From positions 124,001 to 188,000 of the forward strand of contig CAWIWT010000001.1 in the NCBI GenBank assembly GCA_963839725.1: a stretch of DNA of 64,000 bases. The letters run 5' to 3'. The position numbers and the translations under genes were made by a program. Source of the stretch: Kumtagia sp963839725. GTDB lineage: Bacteria; Pseudomonadota; Alphaproteobacteria; Rhizobiales; Rhizobiaceae. Positions 35,103 through 43,406 of this stretch are shown one piece after another. Position 1 is the first letter of the stretch, and the number at the start of each line of letters is the position of its first letter. The notes under the pieces were generated by a model that was not told the DNA's origin, did no database searches, and was given only the letters and a program-made list of their open reading frames with translations.

Positions 35103-36214
35103 TGCAGGGACCGCAAGCCCACTGGCTGCCGGACGGCAAGCGGCTCCATCTCAATCATGGACCGATCGACCTTATCGTAGAGGCATTCGGCGAGCGGCAT
35201 GAAGTCGAGGCGGCCCATGCGCAGGCGGTGGCGCGGTTCCAGACGATCTTGAGCGAGTTGGTCGCTGAATTGCCGGTGTTAAGGAGGGCGGTGGGACCGG
35301 CCCCGGCTTTGAGTACTCTTACCCCCACCACTAACCCCTACCCTCAGGGAGGGGGACTCGCGCTCCGGCTGCGAGGCGAATCGCGGCAGTTGAAAGATAC
35401 TGAAAGCGGGGTGGCGGCCGCGCCAAAGTTCCCCTCCCCCTTGAGGGGAGGGGTTAGGGGTGGGGGTACCGAACCAACGAACATAGCTGAGACCGGCTCC
35501 CTCACCGGCCGAACCGCTCGCCGGATGTATGCCGCCGTGGTTCCCCATGCTGAGAATTTCATTACGCCGATGGCGGCTGTCGCCGGGTCTGTAGCCGACG
35601 AAATAATGGCCGCATTGCTGGTCGGGCGGTCAATCGACAAGGCCTATGTCAACAATGGCGGTGACATCGCCCTGCATCTGGCACCAGGCGAGGAACTGAA
35701 TATCGCGGTCGCCGGTACAGGTCATGGATTCTCGGATCGCGTTGTGGTTCGCGCCGACGATCCGGTGCGCGGCATCGCAACAAGCGGCTGGCGCGGGCGA
35801 AGCTTCTCGCTCGGCATCGCCGATGCGGTAACGGTTCTGGCGCAATCGGGTGCTGCCGCGGACGCCGCCGCGACGATCATCGCCAACGCCGTCGATCTGC
35901 CCGACCATGCCGTGGTCTCACGCCGCCCAGCGAATGAGTTGGCTCCCGACAGCGATCTCGGCGGGCGCATGGTGACGGTGGATGTGGGAGCGCTGACCCT
36001 TTCAGAGGTTAGCGAGGCGCTGGCAGCAGGGCTGGTCGTCGCGGAAGGTTTGCGCCGGCACGGATTGATCGAGGCTGCGACGCTGTTTTTGGCGGGGGAG
36101 AATTTGGTGTGCGGAGAGTTTGGGGCTCGGCTGCTTTCGTCCTCAAAGAAGACGCGTATTCCTTCGCACCCCCCTCTGTCCTGCCGGACATCTCGCCCAC
36201 AAGGGGGAGATTAG
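35102..36214 (+). CDS. UPF0280 (ApbE-superfamily) protein with repeat-derived insert and tail
   Basis: UPF0280 proteins are distant relatives of ApbE, the flavin transferase that attaches FMN to threonine. Here 370 residues are read, but the family is nearer 280. Residues about 68-128 come from a palindromic repeat (TPTTNPYPQGGG to VRGGGTE), and the last 17 or so (PSHPPLSCRTSRPQGGD) from another one that provides the stop. The conserved part includes YAAVVPHAENFITPMAAVAGSVADEIMAALL, AYVNNGGDIALHL and GIATSGWRGRSFSLGIADAVTVLA. It overlaps the reductase stop by one base. A role in flavinylating that reductase is a guess. Confidence 0.8.
   Translation: MQGPQAHWLPDGKRLHLNHGPIDLIVEAFGERHEVEAAHAQAVARFQTILSELVAELPVLRRAVGPAPALSTLTPTTNPYPQGGGLALRLRGESRQLKDTESGVAAAPKFPSPLRGGVRGGGTEPTNIAETGSLTGRTARRMYAAVVPHAENFITPMAAVAGSVADEIMAALLVGRSIDKAYVNNGGDIALHLAPGEELNIAVAGTGHGFSDRVVVRADDPVRGIATSGWRGRSFSLGIADAVTVLAQSGAAADAAATIIANAVDLPDHAVVSRRPANELAPDSDLGGRMVTVDVGALTLSEVSEALAAGLVVAEGLRRHGLIEAATLFLAGENLVCGEFGARLLSSSKKTRIPSHPPLSCRTSRPQGGD
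35305..35480. repeat. Palindromic repeat read in frame inside the UPF0280 gene
   Basis: TACCCCCACCACTAACCCCT (about 35320) is mirrored by AGGGGTTAGGGGTGGGGGTA (35450-35469), with CTCAGGGAGGGGG and CCCCCTTGAGGGG hairpins inside. It stays open for about 60 codons. Confidence 0.85.
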
Positions 36215-36250
36215 CCAATCGCCGAGCGCGCCGCTGCTGATGTCCCCCCT
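36160..36250. repeat. Palindromic repeat forming the UPF0280 C-terminus
   Basis: CACCCCCCTCTGTCCTGCCG and ACATCTCGCCCACAAGGGGG (36166-36210) match the arms at 13883, 44612 and 56930. Its TAG at 36212-36214 ends the UPF0280 frame. A short remnant GATGTCCCCCCTTG lies at 36239. Confidence 0.8.
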
Positions 36251-36282
36251 TGTAATCGCCCAATCACCAAAGGATCTTTCGC

Positions 36283-36867
36283 ATGCCTGAATTCCCCATC
36301 CGCAAGATCGCGGTGATCAAGGAAGAAATCTTCCACGATGGCGGACCGTCGGCCTCGGAGCCGCGCCTGCGGGCGGCGGCGCTGGCGGTGGTGAAAAACC
36401 CCTTCGCGGGCCGCTACGCCGAGGAGCTTCAACCGGCGATGGATGACCTGAAGCCGCTCGGCCTGATGCTCACCGATCACCTCATCGCAGCGCTTGGCGG
36501 CGATGTGAAGGCGATCGACGGTTATGGCAAGGGCGCGATTGTCGGCACGGATGGCGAGATCGAGCATGGCGCTCTTTGGCATGTGCCGGGCGGCTATGCC
36601 ATGCGCGAACGGCTCGGCGGCGCCAAGGCGATCGTTCCGTCGGCGATGAAGGTCGGCGCCTTCGGTTCGCGCCTTGACCTGCCGCTCGGCCACGTCAACG
36701 CGGCCTATGTGCGCAGCCATTTCGACGCCTTCGAGGTCGGCATGGCCGACGGCCCGAAGCCCGACGAAATCGTCTTCGCGCTGGCCATGACCATCGGTCC
36801 GCGCATCCACGACCGCATGGGCGGACTGGCGGCGTCGGACATCAAGGTCGGGGACGGTCAGCGGTGA
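36283..36867 (+). CDS. AA_synth (DUF1185) family protein
   Basis: The 194-residue protein belongs to the family called amino acid synthesis (AA_synth); no reaction is established to my knowledge. Recognisable stretches are IRKIAVIKEEIFHDGG, NPFAGRYAEEL, GAIVGTDGEIEHGALWHVPGGYAMRE and MADGPKPDEIVFALAM. It is common in clusters with hydantoinases and amidases. ATG 36283 is preceded by AAAGGATC; the TGA overlaps the MarR GTG. Confidence 0.85.
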   Translation: MPEFPIRKIAVIKEEIFHDGGPSASEPRLRAAALAVVKNPFAGRYAEELQPAMDDLKPLGLMLTDHLIAALGGDVKAIDGYGKGAIVGTDGEIEHGALWHVPGGYAMRERLGGAKAIVPSAMKVGAFGSRLDLPLGHVNAAYVRSHFDAFEVGMADGPKPDEIVFALAMTIGPRIHDRMGGLAASDIKVGDGQR

Positions 36868-37310
36868 GCGGCGAGCTGAAGCTGGTGGCGGACGAACCCG
36901 CGGATGACTACCGCCTGCAGGAACAGATCGGCTTCGTCCTGCGCAAGGCGCATCAGCGTCACGTGTCGATCTTCGCGGCGCGCATCGGCGACCTGACGCC
37001 GCCGCAATTTGCGGCGCTGGCAAAACTTCACGATGTCGGCGAGACCTCGCAGAACCAGCTTGGCAATCTTGTCGCCATGGATGCCGCCACAATCAAGGGC
37101 GTCATCGAGCGGCTCAAGGCGCGGGGGTTGGTCGATCTCGCCAAGCATGACGCCGACAAGCGCCGCCTGATGGTGGCGCTGACGCCGGAGGGCCGCAAGA
37201 CGGTCGAGCGCATGATCCCGCTTGCGCAGAAGATCACAGCGGAAACGCTGGCGCCGCTGACGCCGAAAGAGGCGGCGCAGTTCATGAAACTGCTGGCGAA
37301 GATCGCTTAA
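36864..37310 (+). CDS. MarR-family transcriptional regulator
   Basis: A 148-residue winged-helix regulator: LTPPQFAALAKLHDVGETSQNQLGNLVAMDAATIKGVIERLKARGLVDLAKHDADKRRLMVALTPEG is textbook MarR. GTG 36864 overlaps the AA_synth stop. As last gene of the operon it probably controls it, with an aromatic ligand as effector; several MarR proteins regulate nicotinate or aromatic degradation. A candidate site is TTTGCATACGAAT at 29718. Confidence 0.9.
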   Translation: MSGELKLVADEPADDYRLQEQIGFVLRKAHQRHVSIFAARIGDLTPPQFAALAKLHDVGETSQNQLGNLVAMDAATIKGVIERLKARGLVDLAKHDADKRRLMVALTPEGRKTVERMIPLAQKITAETLAPLTPKEAAQFMKLLAKIA

Positions 37311-37410
37311 AGCGTTTCCAGGAAAAGTGCGGGTAGCGGTTTTCCGGTTCGGAAAACGTGACAAACAAGAATTTAGGGCGGTTCATCGATTCTGTGAAAT
37401 GATGAACCGC
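37311..37410. repeat. Rhizobial-type short repeats after the MarR gene
   Basis: AAAGCGTTTCC and GGTTTTCCGGTTCGGAAAAC form one stem (37344-37360 region); GCGGTTCATCGATT and AATGATGAACCGC form another (37379-37410). They separate the convergent MarR and binding-protein genes and could act as a bidirectional terminator. Confidence 0.55.
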
Positions 37411-37421
37411 TTAAAGCCTTT

Positions 37422-38195
37422 TCAATCTCCGTAGGCGTCGAACGAAAAATACTTGTCGTTGATCTCCTTATATTTGCCGTTGGCGCGCAGCGTGTCGATT
37501 GCCGAATTGAGCTTGTCGGTCAGGTCCTTGCTGCCCTTCGGCAAGGCGATACCGACGCCGGGGCCATGCACCGCCGGGTCCGGATCCAACGTGCCGAGCA
37601 GCTTGCAGCAAGCGCCGGCATCGGTCTTCAGCCATTCGGTCAGGATGATCGCGCCATCCATTACCGCGTCGATGCGGCCATTCGCCATGTCGGCGCGAGC
37701 GTCGTCGCCTGTCTGATAGATCTTGATATCGGAGCCGGCATATTTCTCCTGCGCGAAATTCTGGTGGATCGTCGCGGTCTGCACGCCCAGCGATTTGCCC
37801 TTCAGGTCGTCAGGCGTGACTCCGCTGATGGTGGAACCCTTCGGCACGGCGATGGCCGGCGGGGTCTGGTAATATTTGTGGGTGAAATCGACCTTCTCGG
37901 CGCGCTCCGGCGTGATGGTGATGTTGAAGATCGCGTCGAACTTGCCGGCTTGCAGTGCCGGGATGCTGCCGTCGAAGTCCTGCACGATGAACTCGCACTG
38001 CGCCTTCATCTCGCCGCAGATCGCCTTGCCGAGATCGATGTCGAATCCGCCAAGCGTGCCGTCGGCCTGCGCGTAGTTGAAAGGCGGATAGGCGCCTTCG
38101 GTTCCGAACTTCAGCGTCTTTTCCTGGGCGGACGCCACTCCGGCGAAAGCCATGGCGGCGAAAGCGACGGCGAGTAGGAAACGGCGGTGCGGCAT
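37422..38195 (-). CDS. Polar amino acid ABC-type substrate-binding protein
   Basis: A 257-residue periplasmic receptor (SBP_bac_3) with signal peptide MPHRRFLLAVAFAAMAFAGVASA. The mature protein starts KTLKFGTEGAYPPFNY and shows GFDIDLGKAICGEM, which is the lysine/arginine/ornithine/histidine-type family. No permease or ATPase gene adjoins it, so it is an orphan receptor. A nine-base inverted repeat (ATTGACGCC/GGCGTCAAT, 38209-38246) lies just upstream. Confidence 0.9.
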   Translation of the reverse strand: MPHRRFLLAVAFAAMAFAGVASAQEKTLKFGTEGAYPPFNYAQADGTLGGFDIDLGKAICGEMKAQCEFIVQDFDGSIPALQAGKFDAIFNITITPERAEKVDFTHKYYQTPPAIAVPKGSTISGVTPDDLKGKSLGVQTATIHQNFAQEKYAGSDIKIYQTGDDARADMANGRIDAVMDGAIILTEWLKTDAGACCKLLGTLDPDPAVHGPGVGIALPKGSKDLTDKLNSAIDTLRANGKYKEINDKYFSFDAYGD

Positions 38196-38208
38196 GGTTC
38201 AACTCCTG

Positions 38209-38246
38209 ATTGACGCCGGCAGTGTATAGCGTTCCTTGGCGTCAAT
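38209..38246. promoter_or_regulatory. Inverted repeat ATTGACGCC-N20-GGCGTCAAT
   Basis: Perfect nine-base arms 38209-38217 and 38238-38246 lie 14 bases upstream of the binding-protein start. They could be an operator or a leader hairpin; nothing else in the window shares them. Confidence 0.4.
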
Positions 38247-38272
38247 CGTGACGGATGCGACGCGGCATACCG

Positions 38273-40024
38273 CTATCGCGTCGCGGACGATCTTAACGAC
38301 TGTGTTGCCTCAAGATCGATGGCCTCTCCATCGTCTGAGAACGTCACGCCGAAAAGGGCTCCGGCTGTCTGCGCCGGGTAATAGCCCATCCGCACATCGC
38401 GCAGTACCAGCTCTGTGTCGCGTAGCAGCGGGTCGCCATAGCCACCGCCGCCCGGTGTGCCGACGCTGACGCTATCGCCGGCCCTGAGCGGAATATCCTG
38501 TTCCTTGGAGAGATGCGGCGGAACATGCGCGAGACCGCCGCGCACCACCAACACCGAATTCACCATGCCATCCTTACCGCCCAGCACCCCCTGCGGCCCG
38601 GTGCGGCCATGATCCATGACGAAGGAGGCGCGTGCCTCGCCGCGCAGCAGCTCGACTTCATAGGCAAGGCCGAAGCCGCCGCGCTGCTTGCCTGCGCCGC
38701 CTGATCCCTCGCGCAGTTTGTAGTGGCGGTAGAGTACGGGAAACGCCTGCTCCATGATCTCCACTGGCGGGGATTTGGAGATGCCGATGGTCGAGCAGCC
38801 ATTGGTCAGCCCGTCGCCACCGGCATAGCCGCCATATCCGCCGCCGGAAATCTGGTACATGACATAGTCGCGGCCGCGTGCCGGGTCGTTGCCACCGAGC
38901 GCGAAATTGCCGCTCGAACCGGCGGGAGCGGCAGTCACTTTGTCCGGCAGGGCTTGCACGAGTGCGGCAAACACCGCCTCGGCGATGCGCTGCGACACCT
39001 CCGCCGCGCAGCCCGAAACCGGGCGCGGGTAACGCGCGTCGAGGAACGTGCCTTCCGGCTGGCGGATGATCAGCGGCTCGAAAGCGCCGGCGCTGATCGG
39101 TACGTCCGGGAAAATATGACGCATGGCGAGATAGACGGACGAAAGCGTGGTCGCCAGCACGCTGTTCATCGGCCCGGCGCAGGGCGCGCTGGAGCCGGTA
39201 AAGTCGAAGGTCAGCGTATCGCCGGACTTTTCAACCGCAAGCGCGATCGTCAACGGCGCGTCGACCACGCCGTCGGAATCGACGAAAGCCTTCGAACGAT
39301 AGGTGCCGTCGGGAATCTCGGCGATATGCGCGCGCATCTGGTCGGCGGCGCGGCGGCGCAGCTCGGCGATCGCTTCTACCACCGTGTCGTCGCCATAGCG
39401 GTCGAGAATCTGGAACAGCCGGTCCTTGCCGACGTGAAGTGCTGCGGCCTGCGCCTTGATGTCGCCGATGCGCTGGTCGGCAACGCGGATGTTCGAGGCG
39501 ATGATGGCGTGGATTTCGGTATCGAAAACACCCTTTTTGAACAGCTTCACCGGTGGCAGCCGCAAGCCTTCCTGCTCCACCGCCGTTGCCGATGCGGAAA
39601 AGCCCCCGGGCACCGAACCGCCGATATCCGGCCAGTGGCCGGTGTTCGACAGCCAGCAGAAGATCTTGCCGTTGCGGAAAACCGGCATGGCGAAGCGCAC
39701 GTCCATCAGATGCGTGCCGCCAAGATAGGGGTCGTTGACGATATAAATGTCGCCGTCTTCCGGCGGCAGGCAGCGGCCGGTGGCGATCATCTCGATGATC
39801 GTGCGGGTCGAGTGCTGCATCACGCCGACGAACACCGGCAGGCCCTGGCTGCCCTGGGCGATAAGCGAGCCGTCGACGGCGGAATAGATACCGTCGGAGC
39901 GGTCATTGGCCTCGGCGATGACCGGCGAGAAAGCGGCTCGCGAAAAGGTCAGGTCCATCTCGTCGCAGGTCTGCTGCAGCGCGGCTTGAACGACGGAAAG
40001 CGTGATGGCGTCGAGCGAGGTCAT
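38273..40024 (-). CDS. hyuB: Hydantoinase B/oxoprolinase family protein
   Basis: Beta-type subunit of ATP-dependent cyclic-amide hydrolases such as N-methylhydantoinase and 5-oxoprolinase, 583 residues. Typical stretches: TLSVVQAALQQTCDEMDLTF, GDIYIVNDPYLGGTHLMDV, the metal-region HWPDIGGSVPGG, MYQISGGGYGGYAGGDGL, and the GTPGGGGYGDPLLRD C-terminus. ATG 40024 is used; the open frame upstream lies in a repeat. It follows hyuA on the minus strand, separated by that repeat. Confidence 0.92.
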   Translation of the reverse strand: MTSLDAITLSVVQAALQQTCDEMDLTFSRAAFSPVIAEANDRSDGIYSAVDGSLIAQGSQGLPVFVGVMQHSTRTIIEMIATGRCLPPEDGDIYIVNDPYLGGTHLMDVRFAMPVFRNGKIFCWLSNTGHWPDIGGSVPGGFSASATAVEQEGLRLPPVKLFKKGVFDTEIHAIIASNIRVADQRIGDIKAQAAALHVGKDRLFQILDRYGDDTVVEAIAELRRRAADQMRAHIAEIPDGTYRSKAFVDSDGVVDAPLTIALAVEKSGDTLTFDFTGSSAPCAGPMNSVLATTLSSVYLAMRHIFPDVPISAGAFEPLIIRQPEGTFLDARYPRPVSGCAAEVSQRIAEAVFAALVQALPDKVTAAPAGSSGNFALGGNDPARGRDYVMYQISGGGYGGYAGGDGLTNGCSTIGISKSPPVEIMEQAFPVLYRHYKLREGSGGAGKQRGGFGLAYEVELLRGEARASFVMDHGRTGPQGVLGGKDGMVNSVLVVRGGLAHVPPHLSKEQDIPLRAGDSVSVGTPGGGGYGDPLLRDTELVLRDVRMGYYPAQTAGALFGVTFSDDGEAIDLEATQSLRSSATR

Positions 40025-40050
40025 GATGGACGCTCGCTCCTGCGGGAGTC

Positions 40051-40215
40051 TCCCCCCTCCGCCTCGCCCCTTCGACAAGCTCAGCGCTCGGCACCTCCCC
40101 CCCGCTTCGCGGGGTGGCGGATGGGCGCCAAGCGTGCCGCCGCTTATCCTCTCCCCTCACGCAGTGGGGGAGAGGTGTCGAAGCCCGAAGGGCGAGACGG
40201 AGAGGGGGACGAGTC
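40051..40215. repeat. Palindromic repeat between hyuA and hyuB
   Basis: CCCCCTCCGCCTCGCCCCTTCGACAAGCTCAG on the left is mirrored by GGGCGAGACGGAGAGGGGG at about 40190-40208. Inside are CCCCCGCTTCGCGGGG and CTCTCCCCTCACGCAGTGGGGGAGAGG. Confidence 0.75.
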
Positions 40216-40249
40216 AGCCACAAACCGCTCGAAAGAGTTGATAAGACAA

Positions 40250-42319
40250 TCATCTCCGCACCTCGATAATCAAATTCCCATCCGAATCCGAACGAGCGAT
40301 ATCGCCCGGCTCCAGCACGGTGGTTGCATCCATCTGCTCGAGAATAGCCGGACCGGAAATTGCTACGTCGAGCGGCAGTTTTTCACGTGCATAGACCGGC
40401 GTGTCGAGAAATTCGCCGTCGAACCAGACCCTGCGTATTTCGTTGCGCGCGGCGTCGAGCGTCTTGGCGCGCCCGTCGGGATCGATCAGCCGTGACAGGT
40501 CGACCGCCGGCCGCACGCCGGTCACCGACGTGTTGAGATTGACGAGATTGGCGCGGATTTCGGGCAGCCGCACCTTGAAGCGGGTGAAATAGGCCTTCTC
40601 GAACAAGATCTGCACTTCTGCACGGGAAATTGCCGCCGAGGGCAGCGGCACCGTGATGATATGCGTCTGCCCGACAAACTGCATATCGGCGGAATGGCTG
40701 AAACGGATGCGCTCCGGCCGCAGCGCTTCCTGGTTGATCAGCGCGACGCCTTGATCGCGGTGCTGTTCGAGCACCCTGCGCATCGCTTGCTCGTCGAGGA
40801 TCGAGACTGGCTGGTTGACGGTGTTGACGAAGTCGTGCCGCATGTCGGCGACCACGCAGCCAAGCGCATTGGTGATGCCCGGCCGGGCGGGCACCAGCAC
40901 GCGCGGCAGGCCGAGTTCGCGCGCCAGCGATGAGGCGTGCAGCGGCCCGGCGCCGCCGAAGGCGAACAATGCAAAATCGCGGGGATCGTGACCGCGCGAC
41001 ACCGACACCATGCGGATGGCGCCCGCCATCTTCATATTGCCGAGGCGCAGCACGGCGCCTGCCGCGGCAAAGCCGTCGAGGCCCGTTGGCTTGCCGATCT
41101 TTTCCTCGAAAATCGCCCGCACATGCTCGACGGTGACAGGCTGATCGACAGCCAGCAGCTTTTTCGGGTTGAGCCGCCCGAGCAGCAGATTCGCGTCGGT
41201 GATGGTCGGTTCGATGCCGTTCCGGCCGTAGCAGATCGGTCCGGGATTGGCGCCGGCGCTTTGAGGGCCGACCTGGATCAGGCCCGAGGCATCGACGCGC
41301 GCGATCGAGCCGCCGCCGGCGCCGACCGTATGCACCGCTACCATCGGCACGTGGATCGGCATCGCATATTCAATCTCGATCTCGTTGGAGACGGCGGGCT
41401 CGGCATTGAGAATGAGCGCGACATCGGTCGAGGTGCCGCCCATGTCGTAGGTGACCAGCGACGAGAAGCCGGCGCGCCGTCCGGTGTAAGCGGCGGCGAT
41501 CACGCCCGATGCCGGGCCGGACATCACGGTCTTGGCGGCTTCCTGTGTGACATAGCGCGACGAGATCATGCCGCCATTGCCGTTCATGATCAGAAAGTCG
41601 CGCGAATAGCCACGCTCCTCCAACTCGCGCCGCAGCCGCGCAACATAGCGCTCGAGGATTGGCTGGACACTGGCGTTGACCGATGCAGTGACGCCGCGCT
41701 CAAACTCGCGCGCCTCCGACAGCAGCGCATGGCCGGTGGTGATGTACCCGTTCGGCCAAAGCTCGGCGGCGATTTCCGCCGCCCGGTTTTCATGCGCCGG
41801 ATTGGCATAGGAGTGCAGGAAATGAATGACGAGGGATTCGCAGCCGGCATCGACCAGTTTCTGGACCGCCGCACGCACCTCGTCCTCTTCGAGCGGAATG
41901 TGCACCGCGCCGGATGCCTGCAGGCGCTCGGACACTTCAAGCCGCAGGTCGCGCGGGATGACGGGAACGAAGCTGCCGGTCATGCCATAGGCTTGCGGGC
42001 GGGTGCGGCGGCCAAGCTCGATCACATCGCGAAAGCCGCGCGTGGTAATCATGCCTGTCTTGGCAAGCCGCCGCTCCAGCACGGCATTGGTGGTTGTAGT
42101 CGTGCCATGTACGATCAGGTCGATGTCCTCGACCGGGAATCCTGCTTCAGACAGCGCCGACACCACGCCGAAAGCCTGGTTGTCGACAGTGGTCGGCGTC
42201 TTGGCGATACGCACGCCGCCGCCGTCGCGGCCGTCGATCAGGATGAGGTCGGTGAAGGTGCCGCCAACATCGATGCCAGCGACGATGTTTCCGGCCTTTG
42301 CGGATTTATTCTCTGACAT
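40250..42319 (-). CDS. hyuA: Hydantoinase A/oxoprolinase family protein
   Basis: ATP-binding partner of HyuB, 689 residues, actin-like fold. N-terminal VAGIDVGGTFTDLILID is the phosphate loop, VHGTTTTTNAVLERR and TVMSGPASGVIAAA are family marks, TYDMGGTSTDVALI is the second phosphate loop, and FALFAFGGAGPLHASSLARELGL lies later. Together with HyuB it hydrolyses cyclic amides (hydantoins, 5-oxoproline or related lactams) with ATP. ATG 42319 heads the minus-strand unit; a 13-base dyad lies 83 bases upstream. Confidence 0.93.
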   Translation of the reverse strand: MSENKSAKAGNIVAGIDVGGTFTDLILIDGRDGGGVRIAKTPTTVDNQAFGVVSALSEAGFPVEDIDLIVHGTTTTTNAVLERRLAKTGMITTRGFRDVIELGRRTRPQAYGMTGSFVPVIPRDLRLEVSERLQASGAVHIPLEEDEVRAAVQKLVDAGCESLVIHFLHSYANPAHENRAAEIAAELWPNGYITTGHALLSEAREFERGVTASVNASVQPILERYVARLRRELEERGYSRDFLIMNGNGGMISSRYVTQEAAKTVMSGPASGVIAAAYTGRRAGFSSLVTYDMGGTSTDVALILNAEPAVSNEIEIEYAMPIHVPMVAVHTVGAGGGSIARVDASGLIQVGPQSAGANPGPICYGRNGIEPTITDANLLLGRLNPKKLLAVDQPVTVEHVRAIFEEKIGKPTGLDGFAAAGAVLRLGNMKMAGAIRMVSVSRGHDPRDFALFAFGGAGPLHASSLARELGLPRVLVPARPGITNALGCVVADMRHDFVNTVNQPVSILDEQAMRRVLEQHRDQGVALINQEALRPERIRFSHSADMQFVGQTHIITVPLPSAAISRAEVQILFEKAYFTRFKVRLPEIRANLVNLNTSVTGVRPAVDLSRLIDPDGRAKTLDAARNEIRRVWFDGEFLDTPVYAREKLPLDVAISGPAILEQMDATTVLEPGDIARSDSDGNLIIEVRR

Positions 42320-42401
42320 GCGACGAATCCGAAACGCGCCGGCTACCGGACGCGCTGAGTTTGGAACGTCGTTTCCCCCACGCGTCTTGACGCAAAACTC
42401 G

Positions 42402-42414
42402 TTTGTATACTAAT
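42402..42414. promoter_or_regulatory. Candidate operator TTTGTATACTAAT in the hyuA-fpr divergent region
   Basis: The dyad is centred on GTATAC and resembles sites of GntR/FCD regulators. It agrees with TTTGCATACGAAT before the hydroxylase operon (29718-29730) at 11 of 13 positions, which would tie the two gene sets to one regulator. It is between the divergent hyuA and fpr genes. Confidence 0.45.
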
Positions 42415-42529
42415 AAATTTCCGAGACAATAGCTTAGCTTCCGGGCATGCGTCCAGCCACGGCGGATCGATGCGTTCGCCGCGCCAGGTGAGTTCGCGCG
42501 CAGGAAAAACGTGAAAAGGCGCGTCCTCG

Positions 42530-43357
42530 ATGAACTTTCCCCTGTCGCTCGGAAATGCTGCCGTACGGCCTTTGGCCTTTCCAATTCCGGCGAACGTCTA
42601 CGCGGAAAGCGTCGTTTCGGTGAAGCATTATACCGACCGCCTGTTCTCGTTTCGCATCACACGCCCGCAGTCGCTGCGCTTCCGCTCCGGCGAGTTCGTG
42701 ATGATCGGCCTGCCTAATGCCGACAAGCCGGTGTTCCGCGCCTATTCGGTCGCCAGCCCTTCATGGGACGAGGAACTGGAATTCTTCTCGATCAAGGTGC
42801 CGGATGGCCCGCTGACCTCCGAACTTCAGAAGATCCAGCCGGGCGACACGGTATTGATGCGCCAGAAGGCGACGGGCACGCTGGTGCTGGACGCGCTGAC
42901 GCCGGCCAGGCGGCTGTTCATGATCTCGACCGGCACCGGCGTGGCGCCGTTCGCCAGCCTGCTTCGCGACCCGGACACCTATGAGAAATTCGATCAGGTG
43001 ATCCTGACCCACACCTGCCGCGACAAGGCGGAACTGGTCTACGGCCAGGAGCTCGTGTCGGACCTCGCCGAAGACCCGCTGATCGGCGAGTTCACGCAAG
43101 GGCGCGTGACGCTCTATTCGACCACCACACGCGAAGAATCGAGCCATATGGGTCGCATCACCGCGCTGATCGAGTCCGGAAAACTCTATGCCGACCTCGG
43201 TATCGACAAGATCGATCCGGCGACCGACCGCGTCATGATCTGCGGCTCCATGCACATGCTGAAGGACGTGAAGGAGCTTTGCCAAAGCGTTGGCTTCAAG
43301 GAGGGCTCCGTCAGCCATCCCGGCGACTTCGTCGTCGAGCGCGCGTTCGTCGGATAA
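42530..43357 (+). CDS. fpr: Ferredoxin-NADP reductase
   Basis: FAD enzyme moving electrons between NADPH and ferredoxin or flavodoxin. The 275-residue product has the FAD motif FRAYSVASPSW, the NADP-binding STGTGVAPFASLLRDP, and the bacterial subclass-I C-terminus VSHPGDFVVERAFVG. N-terminus MNFPLSLGNAAVRPL is slightly longer than usual. In Rhizobiales it is usually monocistronic and stress-related; here it might also supply reduced ferredoxin to the Hnr-like reductase, which is only a guess. Confidence 0.95.
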   Translation: MNFPLSLGNAAVRPLAFPIPANVYAESVVSVKHYTDRLFSFRITRPQSLRFRSGEFVMIGLPNADKPVFRAYSVASPSWDEELEFFSIKVPDGPLTSELQKIQPGDTVLMRQKATGTLVLDALTPARRLFMISTGTGVAPFASLLRDPDTYEKFDQVILTHTCRDKAELVYGQELVSDLAEDPLIGEFTQGRVTLYSTTTREESSHMGRITALIESGKLYADLGIDKIDPATDRVMICGSMHMLKDVKELCQSVGFKEGSVSHPGDFVVERAFVG

Positions 43358-43388
43358 TCCACCCGCCATCATCAACGTCGCTGAAGAA

Positions 43389-43406
43389 TTTGACCATCCG
43401 GTCAAA
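43389..43406. promoter_or_regulatory. Dyad TTTGACC-ATCC-GGTCAAA upstream of deoC
   Basis: Perfect seven-base arms. It could be a TetR-type operator for deoC or a weak terminator for fpr. A similar TTGACCATCTGGCCAG lies before the malate synthase gene (54664-54679). Confidence 0.4.

Noticed and set aside
37422..38195. Binding protein as part of a full amino acid importer here
   Set aside because: No permease or ATPase gene adjoins it; the sulfate and liv transporters have their own receptors.
38723..40495. Open frame of 590 codons on the plus strand opposite hyuB
   Set aside because: Shadow frame crossing the hyuA-hyuB repeat; the hyuB sequence is certain.
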